Source: Entophlyctis helioformis (Eukaryota > Chytridiomycota > Chytridiomycetes > Chytridiales > Chytriomycetaceae). Taken from it: a stretch of DNA of 34,258 nt. Positions 11,190 to 21,539 of the stretch are shown here, in pieces. The stretch lies in contig JAHLKH010000239.1 of NCBI GenBank assembly GCA_025526915.1, positions 1 through 34,258 on the forward strand. The letters run 5' to 3'. Position 1 is the first letter of the stretch, and the number at the start of each line of letters is the position of its first letter. Position numbers and translations under genes: made by a program. The notes beneath the pieces were generated by a model. The model made no database searches and was not told the DNA's origin. It saw nothing but the letters and a program-made list of their open reading frames with translations.

Positions 11190-12409
11190 GAACGCTGGCT
11201 CTGTGTTGCAGCTGGTGCATCCACGAGTTTGGGAGATTTGCTGGCCGATGCCTGCAGATTGGCTGATGGCGATGTTGGTGGCTTTCGCATGCTGGTCTCG
11301 GACAGGGTCTGCTGCATTGGCGAGGGGACTGGCATGGACGCGGAAGACGGCGTCTTGACAGGTGTCGAGCCAGAGGGTGATCGCAGAGCAGGCGGGAGGA
11401 GACTGCGAGGGCTGGAGTCGGTTACCTGAATTGGCAGAGAGTTGATATGGTCGAGAATGGCCGACGGGGTGCTGGGAGAAGCCTTGTCTGGGCTGAGCAG
11501 GCTCACGAAAAACGCGACCGAGCCCGGCTTGCGCATGATTATCTGCCCAAGGAATCCTAGTGCAAGCGGAGAGGCGCGTCCAGGAGACTTGGCTGGAGAG
11601 CCTGGCTTGGCAGACTGCAGCGAACCAGCAGCAAGAGCCGCAGAAGGCGTTACGGACTTGGCCGACGTGGAACCCGGCGGCTGGGACGATGTCGCAGACG
11701 CATACCCGTGAGAGCGAAGCATGGCGGCTGCTGGTGTAAGCTGCTGGGCATGGTGCTGCATGACTGGGTTTGACATGGCCGCATTGGCTGGCACTCCCGA
11801 TCCCAGAGCCCCGCCAATCGACGCCTTGCGCGCCAGAGACGACGATGTATCAATAGCAAGCTGGTGGGTCAACGAGTGTCCAGATCCGGATCCAGATCCA
11901 GATGGGGCATTGTGCTGCGGCGCTGTTGCAGCTGTCACGGCCGACAAAGACGACGGTGCGGGATTGGGCATAATTGCAAATGCAGGCAGTGTGGATGTCG
12001 CGCTTGTTGACAACGACGACGCGGTGGAGGCTGACGAGGCTGTGAAATGCTGGTGATGGCTCGGCTGTTGCGGTTGAGGAAGGGGCTGCTGCTGCTGCTG
12101 CTGGATCAGGCTGTGGCTCAGCGATTGCTGCTTGCGCAACGCTGATGTGGGCAGTGGCGGTGTACCAGAGCCACCAGCACCAGCTGATGCATTCGATCCA
12201 GGTGAAGACAAGACATCGCTGTCCTGGATGGGCTGCAAGGCGTGCGCAGCAGAAGCAGCAGCATCGATCGCTTGCGCCTGTGCATGCGTCTGCGCCTGGG
12301 CCTGTGCCTGGGCCTCGGCAGCCTCCATAACCTGCGATTGGACCGGCGGCTGCGATACAGGTGGATGCTTCTTTTGCATCTGGGACGAGAGCGTCATTTC
12401 CGCCTGCAT
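8668..12409 (-). CDS. TCP11/Sok1-family protein
   Basis: Fungal Sok1 and animal TCP11 proteins act in cAMP/protein kinase A related signalling (family knowledge). Two exons, 12409-9734 and 9588-8668, give about 1198 residues. The first half is disordered: Ser/Pro/Ala-rich with polyglutamine at 11141-11188 and elsewhere. A charged helical stretch follows (QERKTRLRRNAENVRCR to KLRKFLELRRAFSESI), then the TCP11 domain with LRHDLVFDPDLQFKPN and VYWEEVEDEV. The 145-bp intron 9589-9733 joins DILELMKL to DYANHQLTRLRPYVIEHAVE, the conserved family junction. The intron contains 10-bp gtacagccag repeats. The start at 12409 is the first ATG of the long frame; a non-coding or short upstream exon cannot be excluded. 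Divergent from cyclin C. Confidence 0.85.
9653..9700. repeat. 10-bp tandem repeats in the TCP11/Sok1 intron
   Basis: Repeats of cctgtccagc and then gtacagccag, open in frame on both strands (YWLYWLYW on minus). They lie within the proposed 145-bp intron. Confidence 0.7.
11141..11188. repeat. (CTG)16, polyglutamine tract on the minus strand
   Basis: Sixteen perfect ctg units encode a pure glutamine run in the disordered part of the TCP11/Sok1 protein. It is a likely length-variable site. Confidence 0.9.
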
Positions 12410-12570
12410 ATCAAACCATTACCGGCTCGATTCAGCAGACTGAATGGACGGCCAGTGGACGACGCACATCTGTGAGCATGCCACCTACAGGAATGTAGTC
12501 CGTCAGGCTGATTGGGAGGATCAATACAATGTATTGGTGGCCCCTCGAGATGGCCAGATCGAATGCGGGT

Positions 12571-12596
12571 CACGTGGTGGCACGTGGTGGCACGTG
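12571..12596. promoter_or_regulatory. Three CACGTG palindromes spaced 10 bp apart
   Basis: CACGTG occurs at 12571, 12581 and 12591 in the 276-bp divergent promoter region, about 90 bp before the cyclin C ATG and 160 bp from the TCP11 ATG. CACGTG is the core site of bHLH factors such as Cbf1/Pho4/USF types (known). One-helical-turn spacing would place bound dimers on the same face of DNA (inference). Confidence 0.6.
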
Positions 12597-12685
12597 ACTG
12601 GTGTGGGGCAGACAGCAGGCAATTTCGTGATTTCCCTGCGCCGGCACCTGATTGGTCGGCTGGCTTCCCTCGATCATCATCGGCC

Positions 12686-14053
12686 ATGTCAGCGAACCTA
12701 TGGGACTCGACACAGGCGTAGGATCCTTGCGTATCTCCGCCGGAAGTGGACGCAATGATGGACTGACTCTGCTCTGCTCTGCCACTGGTGCGCAGCTGCC
12801 AATGGCTGCTGGACCGCCAGACGCTTGCTGCGTTACGAACAAGAGACTTGGAACGCTTCTCTCACGACGAGTTTGTGCTCCTGACGTTGCACTATGCCAA
12901 CAGTCAGTCACTGCAAGCCATCTACTGTCTGGCGCTGCCAAGTGCTGTTGTACTCACGCCGTTTCTGCCATGGCTGGATGCCCCAGTTATCCAGAGAGTG
13001 TGCCGCAGGCTGCAAGTGCGCCAGCATGTTGTTGGAACTGCGCTGCTCTACTGGCGCAGATTCTTCACAAAGCAAGTCTGCCTGTCTGGACGGATGGGGC
13101 TGCACCAGTAGACGGCGCGTGGTGTCTGACCGAGATGCCTTGATGAATGTGGTCCAGGAATGCGCTCATGGACATTGACCCATACCTTGTGGCGGGCACG
13201 GCCGTGTATGTGGCGTGCAAGATCGAAGAGTGTCCCCACCACATCAAGAACGTCGTCAACGAGATGCGAAACTGCCTTGGAGGTGGGTTCCGAGCCGAGC
13301 CGTCCATCTGCACAATGCTGCAGACAAAGAAGTGGTCTGACAACGATGCCAGCGGAGGCATTTCCGTACGAGGCGGCATCGATCGCCGACTTTGAGTATT
13401 ACTTGCTCGAAGAGCTCGAGTTTTCTCTTGTTGTGTTCCACCCGTACCGTTCAATCCAGCAGTGAGTGTTCCCTCACGCAGTCGCAAGCTTGGGCCACAT
13501 CTGACGTCTTGGATCCCAACCAATGATTCATTGTGGCTTTCCCGGCAGATTCCTGGCAAGGCTTGGACTGGTCAAACCCTGTCTGCAAACAGCATGGTTA
13601 GTGTATGCAACCGCCCATGGGCGATCGCCAGCGACGATGCGGAGCGATGCTTGCCAACAGCATGCTCACCAAATCAGCACCAACGCGACAACCGTTCACA
13701 GGTACATTGCCAACGACGCATACCGCACAGATCTGCTCCTTCTCTATCCACCGTATATGATTGCATTGGCGGCCGTGTACATGGCTACATGCATCACCGA
13801 CTTTTCAGGCAATGGATCTGCATCGCAAGGCCAAGGTGCAGTGAGTTCTGCCGCAGCACAACCCTTGGGAAGCAGCCAGTTTGCCGAAGTCAGGGCCTTT
13901 TTCTCGAGTCTCAATGTCGATATGCGAGACATTCTGGCCATTACCCAGGACATTTTCAGTCTGTATCGAGTCTGGGAAACATACACAGACAATGGCATTG
14001 CTGGCATTCTCGATCGGCTTGGAGTGCCCAGTGCACCAGCAGCCAAGGCCTAG
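12686..14053 (+). CDS. Cyclin C (Mediator kinase-module cyclin, Srb11/Ssn8)
   Basis: Partner of CDK8 in the Mediator kinase module, acting on RNA polymerase II transcription in the nucleus (family knowledge). Seven exons: 12686-12717, 12796-12902, 12987-13071, 13158-13282, 13353-13461, 13549-13596, 13702-14053. All phases close and give 285 residues, the usual cyclin C length. Seen: MSANLWDSTQACQWLLDRQ like the cyclin C start, IIQRVCRRLQVRQHVVGTALLYWRRFFTKN for the first cyclin-box helices, VACKIEE, then FEYYLLEELEFSLVVFHPYRS and the second fold with LLYPPYMIALAAVYMA and LNVDMRDI. Introns are 70-105 bp; the third (13072-13157) starts with GC, not GT. A Ser/Gln/Gly-rich insert lies in the second fold. 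Confidence 0.93.
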
Positions 14054-14240
14054 GGGAAACTACGTAAGCACAGAGCATGGCACCTTGTAGGTATTTAAAG
14101 AAGCGCTTGAATGAAAAAAGGAGTAAATAAGGCATGCTTGGCCAAGTTGCAACGCTTTCATGACCAATGCGAGAGACGAGTGCATGTATGTACAAAGTGG
14201 CAAAGCATGCATACGCGGCGCGAAGTGCTTCGCGCCATAA
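14054..14240. other. Convergent 3' spacer with a 20-bp perfect palindrome
   Basis: This is the space between the stops of cyclin C (+) and the Myb-like gene (-). AT-rich gagtaaataagg near 14121 may serve cyclin C 3' end formation. At 14217-14236, ggcgcgaag-tg-cttcgcgcc forms a 9-bp stem with a 2-base centre, four bases beyond the Myb-like stop codon. Confidence 0.6.
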
Positions 14241-16223
14241 CTACTCGTCACGGCTCTCCAAAAGGTTCCGTAGGCGCTCCAGCTCTTGCCGGACGTCGTC
14301 GTAGCGCTGCTTGACCTCTTCCTTCCAGTTTCTAATCTCTGCACGCGCCAAATCGCCAGGTGGCTCCATGGCCAGCAGCATAGAGTTGATTCGGAAAAGG
14401 TCGAGCTCCATGATGGCACGACGCGCCTTGAATTCTTGGCGCTGGATCAGGCCCATGACGTCATTGCTCTTGGGAAGCAGAGAATGCAGCGCAGGCAGCA
14501 TAGGAGACGGCGAGACAGACATGGCCAATGACATGGCCGACAATGGCGTTGCCGGTTGCTGCTGATTGAGGTAGGGTGGCGGCGGTGGAGGCGGCGGCGG
14601 AGGAGGAGATGAGGCTGTAGGCAGCGCTGAAGGTTCCAGCATGTCAAGGCCCAGATCTGGATGACTGCTCTCTGCAGCAACGTGTCCCATGTCAAATGCC
14701 GAGTCTGATGCTGAGGACGAAAAGGGTGCACCAGATCCGACTACAGCGAAAAGACTGCGGTTGGCACGCTGGACTTCGGTCCACGTCTTGAGGCGCTGGA
14801 TTTCCAGTTCGGCCAAGACCTGCTTGGTGCGCAATTCCTGGTCCTGGAGAGCAAGGAGCTTGGCATGAAGCGAATTGCCCGAATTGGACGATGTGCTTGC
14901 GCGTGAGCGTGGCGACACATCAGCGTCCAAGCCGCCAGCAAGGCCCGTGGACACGGATTGGAGGCCCTCGTCTGCGTCTTGTTCTGCCGAGCGGTCCGCA
15001 CCGTGACATGCCGGCCTGAGCCTTGCTGCATCAGCCAAATCGCCGGTGGCGCCAACAGCAATAATGTCCAGGGCAGACGTCTCTGGCCTGTGCTTTGGCA
15101 AATCAAGTGTTGCATTGGCTGGCAGCTCGTTGGCTGAGGCGTCCGCGTGCAGCACCTGCCCTCCGGGAAACGCAAGCGGCATGGTCGAGGATGCCGACCC
15201 TGGCGCGTCGTCCATGTTGCCGCCTGCGGCCCCAGAGAAGGAAGACAGATCGGCCATGTGCATGGATGGGGACAAGTCTCCAAACGACGACATGGATGCC
15301 AGAGAAAGTGAGAGCGAGGATGCCGACGGCATGGTGGCCATGATCGAATCTGCGAACGTGGCAGAGGTTGGAGATGCTTGGTGACGGCCTCGCTTAAGCT
15401 GATCCAAGACGACTTGCTCAAGCGTAAAGTCAGAGTGCTTGCGAAAGACGGCATGCATGGGCTCGAAATACTTGCAGACGCTCTTGAGTTGCGACATTGT
15501 GAGCTGCTCGCGTTTGCGTGCTGAGCGGGTCGCCTCTTTAAGAAGACCGACGGCCTCGTTGTACGACTTGATGAGCGTGTCTGTTTTGTTCTTGATCTGG
15601 ACCGGCGACTTGTTGCCGAGGATTGCGGCGATCTCGCGGTACGAATGTGTCTTGAATCTGGACGACCACCTCGCAAAGTTGTCATTGTCGCTCCACCAGG
15701 TGATCAGCGTGAGGATCTCGTCCTCTGTCCATTTGGCGTAGAACCGGCCCTGGCCCTGGCCTTGTGCTTGTGCTTGCACATGGGTTTGCGACTGCTGCTG
15801 GTGCGGCTGCATGATGGCCCCCTGGCCTATATGCCGAAATGGGGAGTCAACGACGGGCGACGTGCTGGCAGCGTGTGCATCCGCACCAGATCCAACCGAG
15901 GCGACCGCGGGTGTGGCGGCGGCCGCGGCAGCAATGGCTGAAAAGGGCATCTGGAGCGCCAGCTGCTGGTGGATGTGGTACAGCGGGTTGGTGGGCGGCA
16001 ACAGCGACTGGGCCATGTTGGACAGGCCGAGCGTCGAGGAGGATCCCTGCTGCTGCTGCTGCTGCGCTATGAGACCATTGGTGTTGCTGTCGATAAAGTC
16101 GTCTGGCATGAAGCCCAGCATCTGGTCCTCGAACGTGTGGCCGTACGGACTAGAGGCCAGAACATTGGCGCTGCTTGCTGACGAGGCCATGGAATGCAAA
16201 CTCGGCTGTTGCTGTAGCTGTAA

Positions 16224-16254
<31 letters not shown>

Positions 16255-16340
16255 TGTTGCTGCTGCTGCTGCTGGAGAGCAGCTATTGCTGCAACAATGC
16301 CGGCCTTGCCATCCATTGCGGCAGTTGACGACACCTTCAT
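14241..16340 (-). CDS. Myb/SANT-like DNA-binding protein with polyglutamine
   Basis: Probable transcription factor or chromatin protein; targets unknown. Single exon of about 699 residues from the ATG at 16340 (the frame is open to 16496, but the earlier Met lies in less protein-like sequence). Seen: polyglutamine near the N-terminus (16225-16274), then a Myb/SANT-like trihelical domain of W-W-R spacing (WTEDEILTLITWWSDNDNFARW, then REIAAILGNKSPVQIKNK). A Ser/Ala-rich middle follows, with a proline run before YLNQQQ and a C-terminal charged helical region (RNWKEEVKQRYDDVRQELER). A single Myb repeat followed by a coiled coil resembles fungal Myb/SANT-like proteins. No frame break is seen. Confidence 0.72.
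16225..16274. repeat. CTG/TTG run, polyglutamine on the minus strand
   Basis: Nearly pure ctg with a few ttg units encodes the N-terminal glutamine run of the Myb-like protein. Confidence 0.85.
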
Positions 16341-16541
16341 TTTTTGGCCGATATTGATACAATTACCAAGGATTTTGGAGTTAAATTCGACCCAAGAGGC
16401 GACGGATGCAAGCAAGCACATCACACGATGCAAGGTTCGAGTCAGCAACGAGCATGCCACGACAGGCGGGCGAGGCACATCCAACAAGCATCTCACCTTC
16501 TATTGAAGTGACCCGTTAGGTCGATCGGGAGGTTCCCCGAT
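16341..16541 (-). other. Fanzor 3' flank with a terminal hairpin; candidate guide-RNA region
   Basis: 201 bp between the Fanzor stop and the Myb-like start. On the minus strand ATCGGG-GAACCT-CCCGAT (16541-16524) forms a 6-bp stem with a 6-base loop directly after the stop codon at 16542-16544. TnpB and Fanzor guide RNAs usually come from the 3' end of the gene and the adjoining element end (established knowledge), so this is where a guide RNA would be expected. No expression evidence exists in the sequence, and the Myb-like promoter must share the space. Confidence 0.3.
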
Positions 16542-19500
16542 TCAAAGTGTTGTTGTTGGCAGACATGGCAGCATGATCTGATCCCATGAGGCCACATGCG
16601 ACTTGAAGGGAAGCAGATCGGGTGACGGAGGCTGCTGGACGACAGGCTGATCAGGCGGTGTCACGAGCAGCATGATGTGATGTTGTGCACGCCACTGGAT
16701 GGCAGTATGCATTGCCGCGATGCTTTTGAGGTACTCTTGCGTGGCTGGATTGCTGTCAGGTGGCGTGTGCGTCAAGTAGAGCGGTCGTTGTCCATAGAGC
16801 AGATGCCACAGTGCGACCATCCCGATGTTGGTGGCTCCAAGCACGTCGCGGTGGTAGACGGTCGTGCAGTCTGTGCACTCGTAGCGTCGCAGGTTGGTGC
16901 GGTTCTCGTATGGGATCCTCTGCTTGCACTGCGGGCACATCTGGCTGGTCAGGTTCTCGTTGCAGCGGTAGATCTGTGTGTGTGTGTGTGTGTGTGTGCA
17001 GGATAGTGTGTCAGTTGGTGCACAGATGGATGGATGAATGGATGGACAGCGTGGCATCAGACGCACATAGGCATATCCAGACGACCGCAGATGCCTGATG
17101 AGAAACCTCTCAAACACAGCGTGCCGGCCACCTTGGCCTGTAAAGTCGATGCCAAATGCCCACACAACGGGAATGTCCTTCTCTGGGTTGCTGACAGGGC
17201 GGCCTTGAGATGCACGAGATGCGCGCTTGCCAGTGGTCGATCCTGCCAGCTTCATGATGCCCTCAAGAGCGTTTCCGCGAATAGACGTGCTGTTGCTGCG
17301 CTTGGTGAACCGCTTGGCCTTGACCTTCTGTGGAATGTCATGCCATGCCGTTCAGTGCAATCAGCAGGCAATCAAGCAGCATGGCGGCTGTGTCAATGGG
17401 CATCCAGAAACAGAGAAAACGTACCCGTGCATTCAGGAATGGCGTGCAGTACGCACGGCAGCGCAGATCCCAAAAGGCTCTCTCGCCAGGCTTGACGTTT
17501 GGATCGGCATGCTTTGCTGTCTTGAATGCAATGGCCGCCTGGATGTCGGCTGCCTTGGCATATCGATTGTTGAGCCTGGCACAGGAGGCAGGCACTGTGA
17601 GTTGATCAGGTCAAGAGTGCGCGTGGCAGAGTCATTGCATGCATACCAGTCCTGATAGATGCGCTCAGCATGTGCCATGCCAGAGGAGAGCACGTAGTTG
17701 GACTCGAGGGTATAGGTGAAAGTTGCCAGATCGACCAGCATGCTGGACGCGCCATACATGTACCGCTCGCCCCAATCAATGCCAACAATACGCACAAACC
17801 GGTAGCCCTTGTTGGTGAACAACTTGTTGGCTTTGACAATGTTGAGCATTCGCTGCGAGGCGTAGAAGCTGAGCTTGCCCTGTCATGCCATGACATGAGT
17901 GAGGAATGTGCAATGCATGTGCACCAATGCACGAGGTTGGCATGCAAGTGGCTTACAGGATTGGTCGCTTTTGGCTTGGTGGCTGATGGGTCGGCAGGAT
18001 CGGCAGCTGTGGATGGCATGTCAGTTGGTGTGGACAACAAGTGTGCGTCTGGATTGGCACAGCAACTCACATTCGCCATCCAAGTGATCGTGCCCATCAT
18101 GCCCATCATGCCCATCATGCCCATCGTCATCATCATCATCATCATCATCATCATCAGGCATGCCATCAGCAAGGCTGGGCTGCTCGCCTAAAGATGCCAT
18201 GTTGGAGCATGCAGATCAAGGCGGCAGTCAGAACCAATGTGTGCACCAAAGCATTCAAGCACGCCACATACTGCGAGGCGACTCTGGACGGTCTGTGCGA
18301 TAGTCCAGCGCCAATTGAAAGATGCTGTATCCGTCCGTCCGGAAGCTGCCCACCGCGGTCGGTTTGCTTGGACTTGCAGGAGGAAGACCATCGATCACGG
18401 CGTCTATAAACTCCTGGCGCTCCTTGCCAACCAGACCCTCGTGCTCAGCCAGTTGCATCGCATCAGCAATGACTGCGTCATTTGCTTGGACCTGCTCAAA
18501 CACCTCCTTGTCGGCCTCGTCTGGCGTCTGATAGCGGCCTTTCTTGGGGCGGAGGCTGGGAAGGAGTATGTTGAGGATACAGAGCTCCTTGCCATTGCTG
18601 AACGCCTTCTTGATCGTCCTGTTGGATGACGCGAGGCCCAAGCTGGCTTTTTGGTAGTCTTGGATAAAAGTGGAGTGTTAGCATCATATCATACAAACAT
18701 GGCATAAACAGGCAGTGCGACCGACTGAGTACAGCAAGGAGCTGCAGTCGCAAGTATGCCAAAGCAGCACTTTGCTCGCCACGGATGCGATCATCACTAC
18801 TCCCCATCACCGCCCAAAAGAGCGTTGTCTCGGTGATGAGGATGAAGGGATCGCGGCTGGCTGCTTGCGGGCACAGCTTGTTTGTCGTGCCAGCAAGCTT
18901 GGACAGCTCGTAAAAGATCACAATCTCTGACCGAGACACATCAGGCACAAGCATCTTGAGCTCATGCAGCTCTTGCGGGACTGTATCAATACCGCTGTCC
19001 TCAGTGGCCAAGGAAGAGCTGGATGCCGCGTCCTTGGTGGTGGTGGCCTTCCTGCCCCGTCGCTTCTTGGGCCTGCCGCCTTTGTTGGCTGACGAAGAGG
19101 TGGACCGGCCCCGCTTGAGACTTGAGGTGGGAGGAGCAGTATCCAAAGTGGCCAGCGGTGTGGCGTCCTCGATCGCTGGTGGTGTAGCGTCCTTGGCAGC
19201 CTTGGCAGCAGCAGCCTTGGCGGCCTTGGCAGCCTTGGCGGTCTTGAAAAGTGCCGCAATCCACACTCTCACATCCTCAATGGATGCACTGGGCATCATC
19301 TTGAGGGCCGCAGTGACGGCCAGCTCAGACTGGCTAGAGATGTAGTGCCGCGCGAGCATGCCACACACATCCCTGGCCAGATTGCTGTAAATGTCATGCC
19401 TTGCATCCGCGCAAAGGCTGCCATCAAGCCTGTAGGGCAAGACAGCCTCCATAGTGCCCGCGTGCACAGCGTCTGCCGTCTGTGCACTTGTGTGCATCAA

Positions 19501-21288
19501 GGCCGACAGCTCTGCATCTGCCTGCACCACGGCTGACAGGATCGCGTTGGCCTGGATTGTCACCGTCTGCTGCGTCGCGTCCATCATGTCGACATCCATC
19601 GTGACTGCTCGCATCGTGTCCATCTGTGCCATGTCCATCATGGCTGCTTGCCGCGCGTCTTTCTGGAACGCGTCGCTGTGTGCCGTGGCCGCCTGCTGCA
19701 TTGCATCAATCAGTGACATGTCCATCAGCATTGTGCACGTCTGCATCATGTCCATCTGTACCGTGTCATCCTGCAGCTTGGCTGCATTGGTTTGCAGCAC
19801 CCTCCGCGTCCAGGTGCGATGGATCGTCATTTGTATGACTGTTACAATCCAGGAGTGGATGGCATGCTTGGTCGCTTGCGGCTGCACCATCATGCTGTCC
19901 GCCAGGACATAGCCAAGATGGCGCAGCAGCATGTCCACAGCACCGCCTCCACCTGATATACTGCTGGTGAGGGCCATAAGCAGCTCATTTGCTGATGGAA
20001 CTGCTGCTGCTGGTGGTGGTGGTGGCGGCTGGATGGCTGAAGACGAAGCGCCAGTGCTGCTGGCTGCTGTTGGCTGATTGTGCACATCATGCTCGTCCTG
20101 GATGCATGGGTCGTCAGGCTGCACAGGCAGCTCGGGCTCGTCGTGCTCGTCCTGCTCGTCCTGATCGTCCTGCTCGTCGTGGTCCTCGTGCTCGTCGACG
20201 TCGCCATGGATGTTGGGTTGCTTGGCAATCTTGGCAGTATCAAAGGCGCAGATCTTGAGAGCCGTGTCACTCTCGAGAGTCACCAAGCTGCCATAGCGAG
20301 GGATCTTTGTGTCGCTGCTGTGCGGGCCGGTGCCGTACATGTGCCAAACAATGATGCCCTGCTTGTGAATGCATCCACCTGACAAGAGCGTCGCGCTCTC
20401 GTCCTCATCAAAGTCCTCGGGGTTGACATAGTAATACTGCGTCATCTTGCCTTGGCTTGCCTCCAGGACACAGTACTCCAGAGGCAGAGGCGCGTCTGCA
20501 TTCAGCTTGACCAGATCCGCGACCATGGCGCCAATCAAGGCAAGGGCAGCACGCCACAAGCCGGCCGTGAAATAGTAGACTGTGAGGGTGGTGTCATGGC
20601 TGATTGAACTGGGTGTCTGCTCGGCGAGTGGTGTCTTGGTTTGGGGCCCAAAAAACTTGGTGTTTGCGAGATCGCATGACTGCATCTCCTGCATACCACA
20701 CAAGTCAGCATCCACAAAGCCAAGCAAACAGAGCAGCATGCCGATCAAACCCCATACCGCCATTTTGACAATCTGCTCAGGGCGGCTGTGTGCATTGCCT
20801 TTAGGTCTTGGCTGTCCTTTGGGATAGGTGGCCGCGGCAAGTGTCATGACTGGCATCGCAATCATGCGGCCGAGCTTTGCAAGCTTCTGACGAGTTGCCA
20901 CTCGACTGCCAGCAACCCATCTGTGGCATGACACACGTGTCAGCAAGCACATTCAAGGCACATGACATGCCATATGTCGCATACGCCTTCTTCTTGCCAA
21001 CAGTTCCAGCCTTGCGAGCATGCAGGCCTGACTTCTTCTTGTTCTCTCTGATGATCTCCTGTAGTGTGACCTTCTCTTTTTTCTTGGCACGCTCCTTTGT
21101 GTGTGCAGCCCGCTTGGCTGCCGTGAATTGGAATGGCGCCTGTGACGGTTGGATGCAGCATCAGGCGTCCATTCCAAGTGCACCAAACACAGCCATAATC
21201 GCCAATAGTGCACCAAACTCACCGTCGTCTCAGTGTCAGCAAGATCGCCAACAGGAAAGGTGTAACGGATGCCGCCGCAGTCCCGTGG
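16542..21288 (-). CDS. Fanzor (eukaryotic TnpB homologue, RuvC RNA-guided nuclease family)
   Basis: Fanzors are RNA-guided DNA nucleases carried by eukaryotic mobile elements (known). Exons: 21139-20985, 20920-20758, 20688-18726, 18658-18272, 18187-18071, 18006-17957, 17879-17647, 17575-17425, 17327-17067, 16973-16542; phases close to 1303 codons. Core seen: SFRTDGYSIFQLAL, RuvC-I VGIDWGERYMYGAS (Asp at 17775-17777), RuvC-II Glu in CNENLTSQMCPQC (16956-16958), zinc ribbon CPQC...CTDC, RuvC-III YHRDVLGATNI (Asp at 16845-16847). All three acidic residues are present. The long N-terminal part (about 760 residues) is disordered and acidic, with an AT-hook-like GRPKKRRGRK, and could be a fused or separate gene. 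A further exon 21288-21223 fits in phase but begins after an in-frame TGA with no ATG, so the 5' end is missing or unresolved. Confidence 0.85.
16976..16998. repeat. (TG)n run at a Fanzor intron acceptor
   Basis: The dinucleotide run sits just before the AG acceptor of intron 16974-17066 and acts as its CA-type 3' tract on the minus strand. Confidence 0.75.
18099..18156. repeat. CAT/CCCATCATG repeats coding an Asp/Gly-His-Asp tract
   Basis: The minus strand reads about ten Asp codons followed by four Gly-His-Asp units within the Fanzor exon 18187-18071. This acidic, histidine-bearing insert lies between the TDGYS region and RuvC-I. Confidence 0.7.
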
Positions 21289-21298
21289 TCACGTGACC
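21259..21298 (+). mobile_element. Solo or degraded element terminus matching the XPG-element inverted repeat
   Basis: ggtgtaacggatgc (21259-21272) is identical to the outer 14 bp of the 22214-24840 element (there from 22215). As in that element it is followed by a ggtcacgtga motif, here as ggtcacgtgacc at 21287-21298. The in-frame TGA that closes the Fanzor-linked exon lies inside this motif. It may be the edge of a related insertion that removed the 5' part of the gene. Confidence 0.45.
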
Positions 21299-21353
21299 TG
21301 CTGGCATTGATCTGGACGCGCCTCGCCCGGACTTGGCTTGGCCCTGTTGTTGT

Positions 21354-21471
21354 AGTTGTATCCAGCCGTAAGCCTGTATACTCACTGCCCTCTGCCACCA
21401 GGTCGGTGCCTGAGTCTCAATGAAGTTGTATCCAGCCGTAAGCCTGTATACTCACTGCCCTCTGCCACCAG
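21354..21471. repeat. 48-bp direct repeat, period 70 bp
   Basis: Identical 48-bp blocks at 21354-21401 and 21424-21471 with a 22-bp spacer. Each block ends in ctgccaccag on the plus strand and reads ctggtggcag...gtgagtatac on the minus strand, that is, an exon end plus a donor-like site. Confidence 0.9.
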
Positions 21472-21539
21472 ACGGCCAGCCGCTCTCGACGAGGACAGTT
21501 ACAAAAGGTCTTGGAGCATGCCAGTGCTGCGAAAATGTT

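Noticed and set aside
16542..17006. Bacterial IS605/IS1341 insertion or contamination suggested by the OrfB zinc ribbon
   Set aside because: The gene has many introns with GT-AG borders and sits between clear eukaryotic genes, so a Fanzor is the right reading.
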